This document shows, piece after piece, positions 1 through 8,638 of a stretch of DNA of 21,135 nt (position 1 is the first letter of the stretch; the number at the start of each line of letters is the position of its first letter). This stretch comes from a virus: positions 1-21,135 of IMG/VR virus record IMGVR_UViG_3300046010_002124; one strand, written 5' to 3'. Both the position numbers and the translations under genes were made by a program. Below the pieces are notes generated by a model. That model searched no databases. It was not told the origin of the DNA and saw only the letters and a program-made list of their open reading frames with translations.

Positions 1-111
1 GGTTGGACACCTGAACAGGTAGATAACTTGCCCGCTAGTACGGCAGATTGGTTAATAGCAATTGCTAGAACCGTTGATGAGGTGAAAACAGAAGGGTTAA
101 GAGATGGCTGA
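1..111 (+). CDS. Probable tail assembly chaperone, C-terminal end (partial)
   Basis: Only the last 36 codons are present, open from base 1 and ending in TGA at 109-111. The peptide begins GWTPEQVDNLP and is mixed hydrophobic and acidic. A short protein ending a little upstream of the tape measure gene is usually a tail assembly chaperone, which binds the tape measure during tail-tube polymerisation, and that position is the main reason for the call. Its stop overlaps the next gene's start by 8 bases, so the two are translationally coupled. A possible programmed frameshift, common in these chaperones, would lie upstream of the window. It could equally be another tail-completion protein. Confidence 0.45.
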   Translation, partial: GWTPEQVDNLPASTADWLIAIARTVDEVKTEGLRDG

Positions 112-574
112 AATTGTTATCAAAAACCTTAAAGATGTTCTTGCCGCGATTGATGGAGCGGCTGAAAAGATTGAACAGGGCGCGCAATTAGGAATTATGC
201 GTGTTGGCCTTGCAGTTGAACGCCAAGCAAAATTAAACTTTCAAGGCACACGCAGTTATGAAAAGCGCACAAGCAAAAATGGCAGACCCTATTTGAAAAT
301 TACTCCACCAAAACATGTTGGTGGATCAGGGCCTAACACAGTTACAGGTAATCTAAAAAGATCTATTAAAACTACTTACCGTGTTGGGTTAGGTGTTTAC
401 ACGGCTGAAGTTGGGCCAACAATGATTTATGCGCGCCAGGTAGAAAAGGGCGGTGGAAAATGGCCTGCGGGGGTAAAATACCCTTACTTAGAACCTGCGG
501 CTTTATCGCTATTGCGTAGCGGCAAAATCAACAGGATCTTTACAACTGCTATTAGAGAAAAATTGGGGAGTTAA
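104..574 (+). CDS. HK97 gp10-like tail/head-tail joining protein
   Basis: A 156-residue basic protein of the size and layout of the HK97 gp10-like family. It has an N-terminal helix (residues about 5-40), a basic stretch with a TGNLKRSIK segment near residue 80-90, and a C-terminal GGGKWPAGVKYPYLEPA segment like the conserved P-[FY]-L-x-PA ending of the family. Such proteins sit at the head-tail junction or act as tail-completion factors. Finding it directly before the tape measure and after a probable chaperone is slightly unusual, because gp10-like genes usually precede the major tail protein. ATG 104 overlaps the upstream stop by 8 bases, and the next gene starts 2 bases after its stop. 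Confidence 0.7.
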   Translation: MAEIVIKNLKDVLAAIDGAAEKIEQGAQLGIMRVGLAVERQAKLNFQGTRSYEKRTSKNGRPYLKITPPKHVGGSGPNTVTGNLKRSIKTTYRVGLGVYTAEVGPTMIYARQVEKGGGKWPAGVKYPYLEPAALSLLRSGKINRIFTTAIREKLGS

Positions 575-576
575 TT

Positions 577-3570
577 ATGGCTGATTTAATTCCCCCAATG
601 CTAATTAAATTACAAGCAGATGTACAAGATCTAAAAGTAGGTTTGGCTCAAGCAGAAAGCGCTATTAAAGGCGTAGATAATTCTGTAAAAACAGCATCTA
701 CTGGCATGTCAAATTTTGCAACAAAAATTAAACAAATTGGCGCATCAATGGGTATTGCTTTTGCGGGTACTCAAGTTTTGCAATTTGGTAGAGATGTTAT
801 CCAACAGGCAATGGAAGCAGAAGCACAACAACAGCGTTTGTATCAATTGATGAAGGTTGGTACTGGTGCAACTGATGAACAAGTAGCCGCGCTTAATGCG
901 CAGGCTGATGCGTTAGAAAAATTAGGCGTTGTAACAGGCGGAAACATTACCCAAACGCAATCACAGTTGGCAACATTTAATTTGCAGGCTGACACAATTG
1001 AAAGATTAACACCTGCCATTCTTGATTATGTCACCGCTGAAAAGGGCGCTAACGCAAGCGCAGATGAATTTAAGCAGATGACAAATGGATTGGCACAAGC
1101 GCTTAACGGCAACTTTGGATCTCTTACAAGAGTTGGCTTTGTGCTTGATGATCACACCAAGAAACTTATTTCATCAGGTACAGAAGCAGAAAAATCTGCG
1201 GCAATTGTTGATGTTTTGAATTCTACCTACAAAGGTTTTAATGCGGAATTAAGAAACACCCCTGAAGGTCAAATGCAAGGGCTTAGAAATGATTTTGATA
1301 AATTAAAAGAAGATTTAGGTAAAGCATTACTACCTGCTTTGCGTACAGTTATGGGTTTTATGACTGGCACTTTATTTCCTGCATTAAGATCATTTGGCAA
1401 ACTTATTAAAGATAATGCAGACGCTATAAAAATGTACGCAATTATTTTAGGTTTTTTGACAACTGCCTTTTACACTTACAGAGCGGCGCTTGTCACAGTA
1501 AGAGTTGCTAAACAATTGTATGTTGTTGTTCTGACTCTTATGAAAGGTGCAACTCTTGCTTCAATTGCTTCTACTAATGGTTTAGCCGCTTCAATGCTTG
1601 CCCTTAATGCGGCTATGAGAGCAAACCCAATTGGACTAATAGTTACGGCCTTAGCCCTTGTTGGTGTAGCGTTTGCTATTGCATGGAAAAAGAGTGAAAC
1701 ATTTAGAGGCATTGTAATTAAAGTTGTTCAAGGTATCTTAAAATGGGTAGAACTATTGCTTATGGCGTGGGGTAAGTTTTTCTCATTGCTAGGCAAAATT
1801 CCTGGTATGGGTTGGGCTAAAAAAATTGGTGACGGCCTTGATGGAATTTCAAAAAAGATAAACACAGCAAGCAAAAATTTAAATGACTTAAAATCAAATT
1901 TCAAGGGCATGGGCAATGTGTCTATGACAACAGGAACGGCTGGTGTAACAGGCGGAGCAACTACTTCTCCTACTAATACTACTGGTGGCGGCCTTGATGA
2001 AAAACAAAAAAACAAACTTAAAGATCTTAAAAAAGATGTAACTAAGATTTACAAGGACATGAATGAGGCTATTGCTGACGCGCAAGAAAAAGCGCAAGAA
2101 ACATTAGACAGACGCAATGAAATCATGCTTAAAGCGCATAAAGATTATGACAAAAAAGTTGAAGATCTAAAAAAGCGTAACAAAGAAGTTCTTGATGAAG
2201 CCCAAAAGCGTTTTGATGATGCAGAGGCAGAGGCCTTAGACCGTAAAGGTAAGGCTGAAGAACAAGCCAAAAAGCGTTTTGCAGAACTTGAGTTAAGCAT
2301 TGACAAAGAACTTGCTGATAGAAAAGCAAATCTTCTCAAGGCTAACAATGCCAAACTTGATGACATACGCAAAAAAGCGGCGGATAAAACCGCTGACTTG
2401 ACTAAAGCGGCGGGTGAAAAACAAGCAAACATTGTTCAACAGTCAATGGAGCGTTTAAGTAAAGCATTTGCATCTAAGACTGGTTTTGATTTAGCAGAAG
2501 CGTTTAAGGGTGGGGCAGATAGTGCTGAGAAACTTCTTGCTGACCTTAAAACAAAACTAGCCGCGGCTAAAGAATTACAAGCCAACGCCGCAAAACTTGC
2601 TGGTATGGGTTACAGCCAAACTTTTATTGAGGAAGTTGTTAAGCAAGGCCCTGAAGCGGGTAACAAAATTGCTGAAGCACTTAAAGCCGCATCACCTGAT
2701 GCAACAAAAGAATTACAATCTTTGTATGGTCAAGTAGCAACTGTTTCTGAAACTGGTTTAGATACTCTTGCGCAGACAATGAACGCAGGCGGAAAACTTG
2801 CTACTTCTGAATTGATGGAGGCTTACAAGCAAGTATCTGTGGATCTTAAAGAGTCATTAGCCACGGTTAATACTGAAATGAATGAGGCATTGGCAGAGGC
2901 TAATGCGGCATACAGTGAAGCGGTTACAGAGGCGGAGACAGTTCGCAAAGAAAAATTGGCTGAAGCCAATAAGGATCTTACAGAGGCTTTGGCTAATGCT
3001 AAGACTGCCTATAATGAGGCAATTGCAGATGCTAATAAAGCGCTTACAGAGGCTAGAGCGCGCGCACAAAAAGATCTTGATGAAGGACTTGCAGAAGCGG
3101 CTGAAACCCTGCAAGAAGCGCTCCTAGAGGCTCAAAAGGACTATGAAAAGGCTATTGATGAAATCAATAAGTCCACCATGAAAAAACTTCAGGATCTTCA
3201 AGATAAGTTGAAAGAAGTTGCCGCGGCTATGAAGTCATTAAGTTCATCATCTGCGGCCAGTGCTATTAGCAATGCCCCTAAGTACACACCAATTATTGCT
3301 ACAACTGCCCCTGGTAGCAGTAGCGCAGGAACGCCAACAGTTGTAACTAATTACAACACATCTGTTACTGGCGTTAATTTGACCGATCCTTACAGCACTA
3401 CTAATCAAGTTGTTAATGCTATTAAATTTGGGAATGTAATTGTTCCTACCGCCCCTACCGCTTTGGCCGCTGGTGAAAGTGGTGCTATTGGCGCGGCTTC
3501 TATTAAAGCGCGTTCTTATACTTTGCCTTCTACATTAGAAAATAGTTACAAAGGCAGAGTTGGTAGATAA
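577..3570 (+). CDS. Tail tape measure protein
   Basis: At 997 residues this is the longest gene here, which with its content marks it as the tape measure that sets tail length and is ejected during DNA delivery. Residues 1-60 are helical and Ala-rich. Two long hydrophobic stretches (about 285-310 and 345-370, the latter with NPIGLIVTALALVGVAFAIA) are typical membrane-active segments of tape measures. Charged coiled-coil arms occupy about 477-625 and 759-890, the second built of 11-residue repeats (separate entry). The C-terminal 90 residues are Ser/Thr/Ala-rich. A GGGGAG ribosome site precedes ATG 577. The stop overlaps the next start as TAATG. No peptidase domain is evident. Confidence 0.93.
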   Translation: MADLIPPMLIKLQADVQDLKVGLAQAESAIKGVDNSVKTASTGMSNFATKIKQIGASMGIAFAGTQVLQFGRDVIQQAMEAEAQQQRLYQLMKVGTGATDEQVAALNAQADALEKLGVVTGGNITQTQSQLATFNLQADTIERLTPAILDYVTAEKGANASADEFKQMTNGLAQALNGNFGSLTRVGFVLDDHTKKLISSGTEAEKSAAIVDVLNSTYKGFNAELRNTPEGQMQGLRNDFDKLKEDLGKALLPALRTVMGFMTGTLFPALRSFGKLIKDNADAIKMYAIILGFLTTAFYTYRAALVTVRVAKQLYVVVLTLMKGATLASIASTNGLAASMLALNAAMRANPIGLIVTALALVGVAFAIAWKKSETFRGIVIKVVQGILKWVELLLMAWGKFFSLLGKIPGMGWAKKIGDGLDGISKKINTASKNLNDLKSNFKGMGNVSMTTGTAGVTGGATTSPTNTTGGGLDEKQKNKLKDLKKDVTKIYKDMNEAIADAQEKAQETLDRRNEIMLKAHKDYDKKVEDLKKRNKEVLDEAQKRFDDAEAEALDRKGKAEEQAKKRFAELELSIDKELADRKANLLKANNAKLDDIRKKAADKTADLTKAAGEKQANIVQQSMERLSKAFASKTGFDLAEAFKGGADSAEKLLADLKTKLAAAKELQANAAKLAGMGYSQTFIEEVVKQGPEAGNKIAEALKAASPDATKELQSLYGQVATVSETGLDTLAQTMNAGGKLATSELMEAYKQVSVDLKESLATVNTEMNEALAEANAAYSEAVTEAETVRKEKLAEANKDLTEALANAKTAYNEAIADANKALTEARARAQKDLDEGLAEAAETLQEALLEAQKDYEKAIDEINKSTMKKLQDLQDKLKEVAAAMKSLSSSSAASAISNAPKYTPIIATTAPGSSSAGTPTVVTNYNTSVTGVNLTDPYSTTNQVVNAIKFGNVIVPTAPTALAAGESGAIGAASIKARSYTLPSTLENSYKGRVGR
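2851..3246 (+). repeat. Twelve consecutive 33-bp/11-residue (hendecad) coiled-coil units in the tape measure
   Basis: Tape measure residues 759-890 split without gaps into twelve 11-residue blocks. Examples are EALAEANAAYS, EKLAEANKDLT, EALANAKTAYN, EAIADANKALT, EGLAEAAETLQ and EALLEAQKDYE. Most begin with Glu, carry a small or aliphatic residue at position 3, and have Ala at position 6. Codons differ between blocks, so the array is conserved at protein rather than DNA level. Hendecad periodicity is known to give straight or slightly right-handed helical rods, which suits a length-setting protein. The last two blocks are more diverged. Confidence 0.8.
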
Positions 3571-4430
3571 TGACAACATTAAGTCAAGTTTATTCTTTTG
3601 CTTTTAAAAATCAAGTCTTTGGCGGCGCTGGTTCTCCTTATCAAATTCTTAGCGTTGATGGCCTTGAGTCTTTGCCTGGTATCCGTAATCAAGATGATAA
3701 CCGCGGATACCATGATGGCATGTTTACAGGCCGTGACTTTCTAAGCGGCAGAAGCATCTCAATTATTTTTAATACTTTTGGTGATACTAACGGTTCTGCA
3801 CAAACAAATTACAACACAATTCAAAGTATTCTTTTGCCGCAAACATCAGGCACAACACCTTTGTTTTTTAAGTTTCCTAACATTCCTACAAGTGAGCAAT
3901 TTGTTGATGCTCGCGTACGCTCTTTGCGTACAACAGTAGATCCCAATTACACATACGGATACATTACATCTCAGGTTGAATTCTTTTGTCCTGATCCAAA
4001 TTATTACAATAGCAACTTGCAAACTGCCAACATGCTTATTAGCGCGGCTCTAGGGCGCACATACAACAGAACATTTAATTACACATACGGCGGCGGTTCT
4101 TCTACGGTTACAACAACAATTCAAAACATTGGTTGGGCTATTACCTACCCAACAATTACTATTCAAGGGCCAATTACAAACCCGATTATTGGTAACACAA
4201 CTACTGGCAATACGCTCAATTTTACAGGCACATACACTGCGCTAGATACTTTAGAAATTGATCTTTACAATCAATTGATTACACTTAATGGAAATCCTGC
4301 GCGTAATCTTTTAATTTCAGGCACATGGTTTGACGCGCCACCTGGCAATTCAAATTTCTTTTTTACTGGTTCAGGTACTTTGGCAGGAACTACTCAGGCT
4401 ACCGTTTCTTGGTATTCTGCGTACATCTAA
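3570..4430 (+). CDS. Distal tail protein (Dit-like)
   Basis: A 286-residue protein directly after the tape measure, the standard position of the distal tail protein that joins tail tube to baseplate. The N-terminal half (residues 1-145) fits the conserved siphovirus tail-protein domain: SVDGLESLPGIR, then GMFTGRDFLSGRSISIIF, a stretch around PLFFKFPN and a VEFFCPDPNYYN segment. The C-terminal half is Thr/Asn-rich beta structure resembling a galectin-like domain. ATG shares its A with the upstream stop. Called from position plus these motifs. Confidence 0.78.
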   Translation: MTTLSQVYSFAFKNQVFGGAGSPYQILSVDGLESLPGIRNQDDNRGYHDGMFTGRDFLSGRSISIIFNTFGDTNGSAQTNYNTIQSILLPQTSGTTPLFFKFPNIPTSEQFVDARVRSLRTTVDPNYTYGYITSQVEFFCPDPNYYNSNLQTANMLISAALGRTYNRTFNYTYGGGSSTVTTTIQNIGWAITYPTITIQGPITNPIIGNTTTGNTLNFTGTYTALDTLEIDLYNQLITLNGNPARNLLISGTWFDAPPGNSNFFFTGSGTLAGTTQATVSWYSAYI

Positions 4431-4440
4431 GGGAGAATAA

Positions 4441-5337
4441 ATGACACTACAAACGCCTCCATCATGGCTACAAGCAGGCTCATACCCTGCTCAGTATGAC
4501 CGTTTAACAGCACAAGCATTATGGGCTACTACTGGAATAATTGGTAGTTCTTCATTGGCTGTTACCGCTAACTCTCCTGCGGGTATGTCAGTGCGCGTTG
4601 CTTCAGGGTGGGCCGCAATTGTTGGTACAACTACAACAAACATGGGCGTGTACACAATTTTTAATGATGCGCAAGACACGCTAACAATTACAACCGCAGA
4701 CCCTACAAATCCGCGTATTGATCTTGTATGCGCAACAGTGCGTGATGCTTTTTATTCAGGTGCTAACAATGATGTAATTTTTCAAGTAATTGCAGGAACT
4801 CCTGCGGGATCTCCTGTTGCACCTTCACTTCCTGCCAATTCAATTTCTTTGGCTACGGTTGCAGTAGGCGCGGCTGTTACGCAAATCAATACAGGTGACA
4901 TTACAGATACCCGCGTAAATGTAACAACAAACATTCCTGAAACTGGTGACATTTCTAGCGTCACAGCGGGCGCAGGTTTAACAGGTGGTGGCTCAAGTGG
5001 CGCGGTTACTTTGGCGGCTAGTGTTGCTACAAATGCGCAAGTAGGAACTACTTATACATTGGCTTTGTCTGACAATGGGAAACTTGTAACGCTTGCTAAC
5101 GCTTCTGCGGTTGCTGTTACAATTCCTCTTAATAGTTCCGTTGCATTACCAGTAGGCGCTGTTATTATGATGGCGGCTTTTGGAGCAGGGGCAGTAACCG
5201 TTTCAGGAGCAGGAGGCGTAACCGTGGTTTCAAATGGAGCGACACCTGCAAGCCCTGTAATACGCACTCAGTATTCATCTGTTGGTGCAATTCAAACTTC
5301 TGCAAACAATTGGTTAGTAGTAGGAGATCTAATCTAA
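4441..5337 (+). CDS. Minor tail protein / fibre or upper baseplate protein
   Basis: A 298-residue beta-rich protein, strongly Ala/Thr/Val/Gly. The N-terminal half (PSWLQAGSYPAQYDRL, then VRVASGWAAIVGT and PRIDLVCATVRDA) follows the pattern of phage baseplate or fibre attachment domains. A GDISSVTAGAGLTGGGSSG linker near residues 165-185 is typical of phage fibre proteins, and a second beta domain ends with NNWLVVGDLI. It probably attaches the host-recognition apparatus to the Dit ring. GGGAGAA lies 4 bases before ATG 4441. The stop overlaps the next start as TAATG. Confidence 0.65.
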   Translation: MTLQTPPSWLQAGSYPAQYDRLTAQALWATTGIIGSSSLAVTANSPAGMSVRVASGWAAIVGTTTTNMGVYTIFNDAQDTLTITTADPTNPRIDLVCATVRDAFYSGANNDVIFQVIAGTPAGSPVAPSLPANSISLATVAVGAAVTQINTGDITDTRVNVTTNIPETGDISSVTAGAGLTGGGSSGAVTLAASVATNAQVGTTYTLALSDNGKLVTLANASAVAVTIPLNSSVALPVGAVIMMAAFGAGAVTVSGAGGVTVVSNGATPASPVIRTQYSSVGAIQTSANNWLVVGDLI

Positions 5338-6467
5338 TGTCAATAGTTTCTATTATTTCTAGTTCAAGCGGTATGTCTCCTGGCGCTCCTACTATTGGAA
5401 CTGCAACGGCTGGTACTGCTTCTGCAACTGTTACTTATACAGTGCCCGCTTATACAGGAAAAGGAGCGGGTGCAGTTACTTATACTGCTACATCTTCGCC
5501 AGGAGGATTTACTGGAACAGGCGCAAGTCCTATTACAGTTTCAGGTTTATCAAATGGAACTGCTTACACATTTACAGTTAAAGCAACTACATCTTATGGG
5601 GTTACTGGGCCTTCTTCCGCGGCTTCAAACAGCGTAACTCCTGTTGCTAAACCTGTTGTTACTGGCGGAACACTGACATCTGATGCAACTTATTATTACA
5701 GAACATTTACATCAAATGGAACATTAGGCGTTACTGCTGCCACTTTGACAGCAGATGTTTCGATAATTGCAGGCGGTGGCAGTGGTGGTAGTTCACAAGA
5801 TTATTTATGTTGCGGTTATAGAGTTGTAAACATTGGCGGAGGTGGCGGTGCAGGTGGACTTGTTTATTCAACATCTCAATCATTAACTGTTGCTAATTAC
5901 ACCGTGACAATTGGTGCTGGCGGTGGCAATAACACATTATTTACTGGACAAACTACTGCGATAGGTGGCGGTTATGGAGCAAGCAACTGCGCTGGTGGTG
6001 CTGGAGGTAGCGGCGGTGGAGGCGGTAATTTTACAATTACAGGTTTTCCTCCTTCTGTAAGTACCACTAACGGTGGTAATGGAACTGCGGGGCAAGGCAA
6101 TAACGGTGGCAAGTCTTGGACAAATAGAACTGATGCAAAAGGTGGCGGCGGTGGTGGTGCTAGTGCAGTAGGACAAGACGCTGGTTCAGGAAACGCTGGA
6201 AATGGCGGAAATGGCTCAGCCGTATTTTTATCTACCTACGCAGGTGGTGGCGGTGGTGGTAACTACAATGGTGGCGGCGGAAGCGCTGGTTCAGGCGGCG
6301 GTGGTGCAGGCGGTGCTAATAGTTCAGCAGGTTCAGCAGGTACAGCAAACACTGGCGGAGGCGGTGGTGGTTCAGGTAGACCCGCTACACAAAATACTGG
6401 ATTAACTGGTGGCGCTGGTGGTAGCGGAGTTGTAATTGTCAGATACACGAAAGTTCAGGTAGATTAA
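5337..6467 (+). CDS. Adhesin-type tail protein: fibronectin III domain plus glycine-rich domain
   Basis: A 376-residue protein from ATG 5337, which overlaps the previous stop as TAATG; an upstream TTG at 5310 has no advantage. Residues about 17-103 form a fibronectin type III-like domain (ATVTYTVPAY, then ITVSGLSNGTAYTFTVKATT). From about 111 the sequence begins YYYRTFTSNGTLGV and becomes extremely glycine-rich to the end, closing with SGVVIVRY. This matches phage glycine-rich adhesin domains thought to form polyglycine-helix sandwiches whose loops contact the host surface. It is the best candidate receptor-binding tip in the window. Two adjacent Cys sit near residue 158. Confidence 0.75.
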   Translation: MSIVSIISSSSGMSPGAPTIGTATAGTASATVTYTVPAYTGKGAGAVTYTATSSPGGFTGTGASPITVSGLSNGTAYTFTVKATTSYGVTGPSSAASNSVTPVAKPVVTGGTLTSDATYYYRTFTSNGTLGVTAATLTADVSIIAGGGSGGSSQDYLCCGYRVVNIGGGGGAGGLVYSTSQSLTVANYTVTIGAGGGNNTLFTGQTTAIGGGYGASNCAGGAGGSGGGGGNFTITGFPPSVSTTNGGNGTAGQGNNGGKSWTNRTDAKGGGGGGASAVGQDAGSGNAGNGGNGSAVFLSTYAGGGGGGNYNGGGGSAGSGGGGAGGANSSAGSAGTANTGGGGGGSGRPATQNTGLTGGAGGSGVVIVRYTKVQVD

Positions 6468-6800
6468 ATGGCACATTGGGCAGAAATAGATAAGAACAAT
6501 GTAGTTTTAAGAGTTCTTGTTGGTTCTAATGATGAACTTGATGAAGGTTATCAATGGTTAATTGACAATCTAGGTGGCCGTTGGATAAAAACTTCATTTA
6601 ATACATGGGCTAACACTCATTTGCAAGGTGGTACACCCTTGCGCAAAAATTTTGCAAGCCCAGGTTTTACTTATGATGAAAGATTAGACGCTTTTATTCC
6701 GCCTCAACCTGCACAAAAAGAAACACGCTTAGGAAAACCAATTGTTTATGATTTAGATGAAGATACTTGCCAATGGCTAAGAAGGGTAATAGAGTCATAG
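6468..6800 (+). CDS. Small tail-fibre-associated protein of a kind seen in aquatic phages
   Basis: A 110-residue protein starting on the base after the upstream stop. The pattern MAHWAEIDKNNVVLRVLVG, then WIKTSFNT, LRKNFASPGFTYDERLDAFIPP and a Trp near the end is one I recognise from small proteins beside tail fibre genes in marine cyanophages and pelagiphages. The function is unknown; a structural or assembly role at the fibre is inferred from position. In many relatives the C-terminal sequence ends in a W-x-L-x-x-x-x-x-W motif; here the matching part is YDLDEDTCQWLRRVIES. Confidence 0.65.
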   Translation: MAHWAEIDKNNVVLRVLVGSNDELDEGYQWLIDNLGGRWIKTSFNTWANTHLQGGTPLRKNFASPGFTYDERLDAFIPPQPAQKETRLGKPIVYDLDEDTCQWLRRVIES

Positions 6801-6824
6801 CCTAAAGAAAGAAGGCAACCGATA

Positions 6825-7526
6825 ATGAATAAAATTATTTTTACAGACATTGATAATGAAGAAGGGGTTTTGGCTAAACCAAAACCTGCTACTGAATACA
6901 TACCGCAATGGTATAAAGATGCTAAACCTTATCTTGGTGAAAAGGGTAAAAAAGCGCCAACAATAAACGGAACGCCGTATGCAACCGTTAAAAAATGTAT
7001 GCCTGTATGGGATTTAATGACGGCGGGATACATTATTGAAACACCTTATGACATTTACATTAGACAAACACCTGAAGGCCCTTATTTTGAATGGGTTGAT
7101 AAACAGGCTGTTGCTTTTCAATCTATGGATCAATTTCAAAATCACCCTTACTCACGCGAAATAAATTACGCAGTAAGAATTGTTCACCCCTGGGCAATTA
7201 CAACTCCTAAAGGTTGGTCAATTTTGGTTTGCGAACCACAACATCATGAACCTGGCCCAATTATTGCCGCTAATGGAATTGTGGACACAGATGAATACCA
7301 CAGACCTTTCAACATGTTTCTTAAATTACGCGACCCAAATTTTGAAGGAATGATACCTGCGGGAACTCCATTTGTGCAGGTTATACCTTTTAAAAGAGAA
7401 AATTGGGTTTCAAAATTAGGTGGACAAAAAGAATTAAAAGAAATAAAAAAGCAAACAGATAAATTTTCTACTGTATTTTTTGATCGCTATAAAAAATTTT
7501 GGTGGCAACGCAAGGAATACAAATAA
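6825..7526 (+). CDS. Conserved phage protein of unknown function (possibly DUF6065-like)
   Basis: A 233-residue soluble protein with a distinctive set of motifs: YIPQWYKDAKPY (residues about 25-36), TVKKCMPVWDLMTAGYIIET (about 54-73), HPWAITTPKGWS, a GIVDTDEYHRPFNM segment and GTPFVQVIPFKRENW near residue 190. I associate this set with a family in cyanophages and environmental phages that I believe is labelled DUF6065, but could not check. No catalytic motif is evident. Unlike its neighbours it is not stop/start coupled upstream: a 24-base leader with AAAGAAAGAAGGCA precedes ATG 6825, the same 14 bases found before the gene at 17064. The stop overlaps the next start as TAATG. Confidence 0.6.
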   Translation: MNKIIFTDIDNEEGVLAKPKPATEYIPQWYKDAKPYLGEKGKKAPTINGTPYATVKKCMPVWDLMTAGYIIETPYDIYIRQTPEGPYFEWVDKQAVAFQSMDQFQNHPYSREINYAVRIVHPWAITTPKGWSILVCEPQHHEPGPIIAANGIVDTDEYHRPFNMFLKLRDPNFEGMIPAGTPFVQVIPFKRENWVSKLGGQKELKEIKKQTDKFSTVFFDRYKKFWWQRKEYK

Positions 7527-8638
7527 TGGCAACTACTTACCGTTACCTTTTTGTTGATCTTTTAAGTAACACAATTATTGGAGAACTTCCTTTAACTGGC
7601 GTTGGATTTACTCAACAACTTAATCAACCTGGATCTTTTCAAGGCCACTTGCTTTTGTCAGGTGTAAACGCAGACAAATACAATGTTGAACTTTCAACTA
7701 TTCCCGCTCACTGCGGGTTGTATGTAGATCGTGATGGCGTTTTGGTATGGGGTGGGGTTATTTGGGGGCGCTCATACAACAGCACTTCACAAACGCTTTC
7801 TTTTAGCGCGCAAGAATGGATCTCATACTTTGATCATAGACGCGTTACGCAAGACATTGAATTTACAAATACAGATCAATTGCTTGTAGCCAAAACTCTT
7901 ATTGAAAATGCTCAAAACGCTACCTATGGTGACATTGGTGTTGGCTATAACAGCGCAGGCCAAACAGTATCAGGCGTGTTAATCAACCGTGTTTATTACA
8001 ACTATGAATTTAAAAATGTGTTTCAAGCGGTGCAAGATCTTAGCCGTCAGGGTGATGGCTTTGATTTTTCAATTGATGTTGAGTATGACGCAATTACAGA
8101 TTTACCTGTTAAAAACTTTAACACTTATTACCCGCGAAGTGGCTTGGTTTATTCTTTTGGTGATCCTGATGTTCCTGTATTTACATTTCCCGCAGGCAAC
8201 ATAGTGGAGTATGAATACCCTGAAGATGGTTCAGTTGTAGCCAACACTGTTTACGCATTGGGTGCAGGATCTAATGAAGGCAAATTGATTGCAACAGGGC
8301 AAGACACAACAAAACTTGTTGCGGGTTGGGCTTTACTAGAAACTACATCAAATTATTCTGACATTACAGATGTAACAGTTTTACAAGAATTAGCCAACGC
8401 GCAATCTTTGGCAACTTCTTATCCACCTGTTGTTCTCAAAGTAGTTGTACCTGCTTATGTAGATCCTGTATTTGGCACTTACCAATTAGGTGATGACGCT
8501 CGTATAATTATTACAGATAGCCGTTTTCCTAACACGCTAGATGAGATTTACCGCATTGTTGGTTTAACTGTTCAGCCAGGTGAAGATGGCCCTGAGCGCG
8601 TAACATTAACTCTTGCACAAGGAGCAGGAGAAGCGTAA
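7526..8638 (+). CDS. Minor tail protein / Tal-like baseplate hub
   Basis: A 370-residue protein from ATG 7526 (TAATG overlap). The N-terminus (TYRYLFVDLLSNTIIGELPL), the GLYVDRDGVLVWGGVIWG segment near residue 75, SFSAQEWISYFDHR, and the LSRQGDGFDFSIDVEYD segment match the hub or tail-associated protein common in actinophages (the gp37-like minor tail protein type). These proteins form the base of the tail tube through which DNA passes. In most siphoviruses this gene follows Dit directly; here four fibre-region genes lie between. No lysin domain is fused at the C-terminus. Confidence 0.75.
   Translation: MATTYRYLFVDLLSNTIIGELPLTGVGFTQQLNQPGSFQGHLLLSGVNADKYNVELSTIPAHCGLYVDRDGVLVWGGVIWGRSYNSTSQTLSFSAQEWISYFDHRRVTQDIEFTNTDQLLVAKTLIENAQNATYGDIGVGYNSAGQTVSGVLINRVYYNYEFKNVFQAVQDLSRQGDGFDFSIDVEYDAITDLPVKNFNTYYPRSGLVYSFGDPDVPVFTFPAGNIVEYEYPEDGSVVANTVYALGAGSNEGKLIATGQDTTKLVAGWALLETTSNYSDITDVTVLQELANAQSLATSYPPVVLKVVVPAYVDPVFGTYQLGDDARIIITDSRFPNTLDEIYRIVGLTVQPGEDGPERVTLTLAQGAGEA

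Noticed and set aside
1476-2432. Several minus-strand open frames opposite the tape measure gene
   Set aside because: They are antisense shadows of a strongly biased, Ala/Lys-rich coding region, have no ribosome sites and encode low-complexity Ser/Phe/Leu peptides.
2882-3127. +1-frame open frame rich in Arg/Leu/Gln within the tape measure
   Set aside because: It arises from the periodic GAG/GCN codons of the 11-residue repeat and has no independent start signal.
5937-6448. Antisense and shifted frames opposite the glycine-rich adhesin
   Set aside because: GGT/GGC runs give long stop-free alternative frames (poly-Pro, poly-Thr, poly-Val); no ribosome site.
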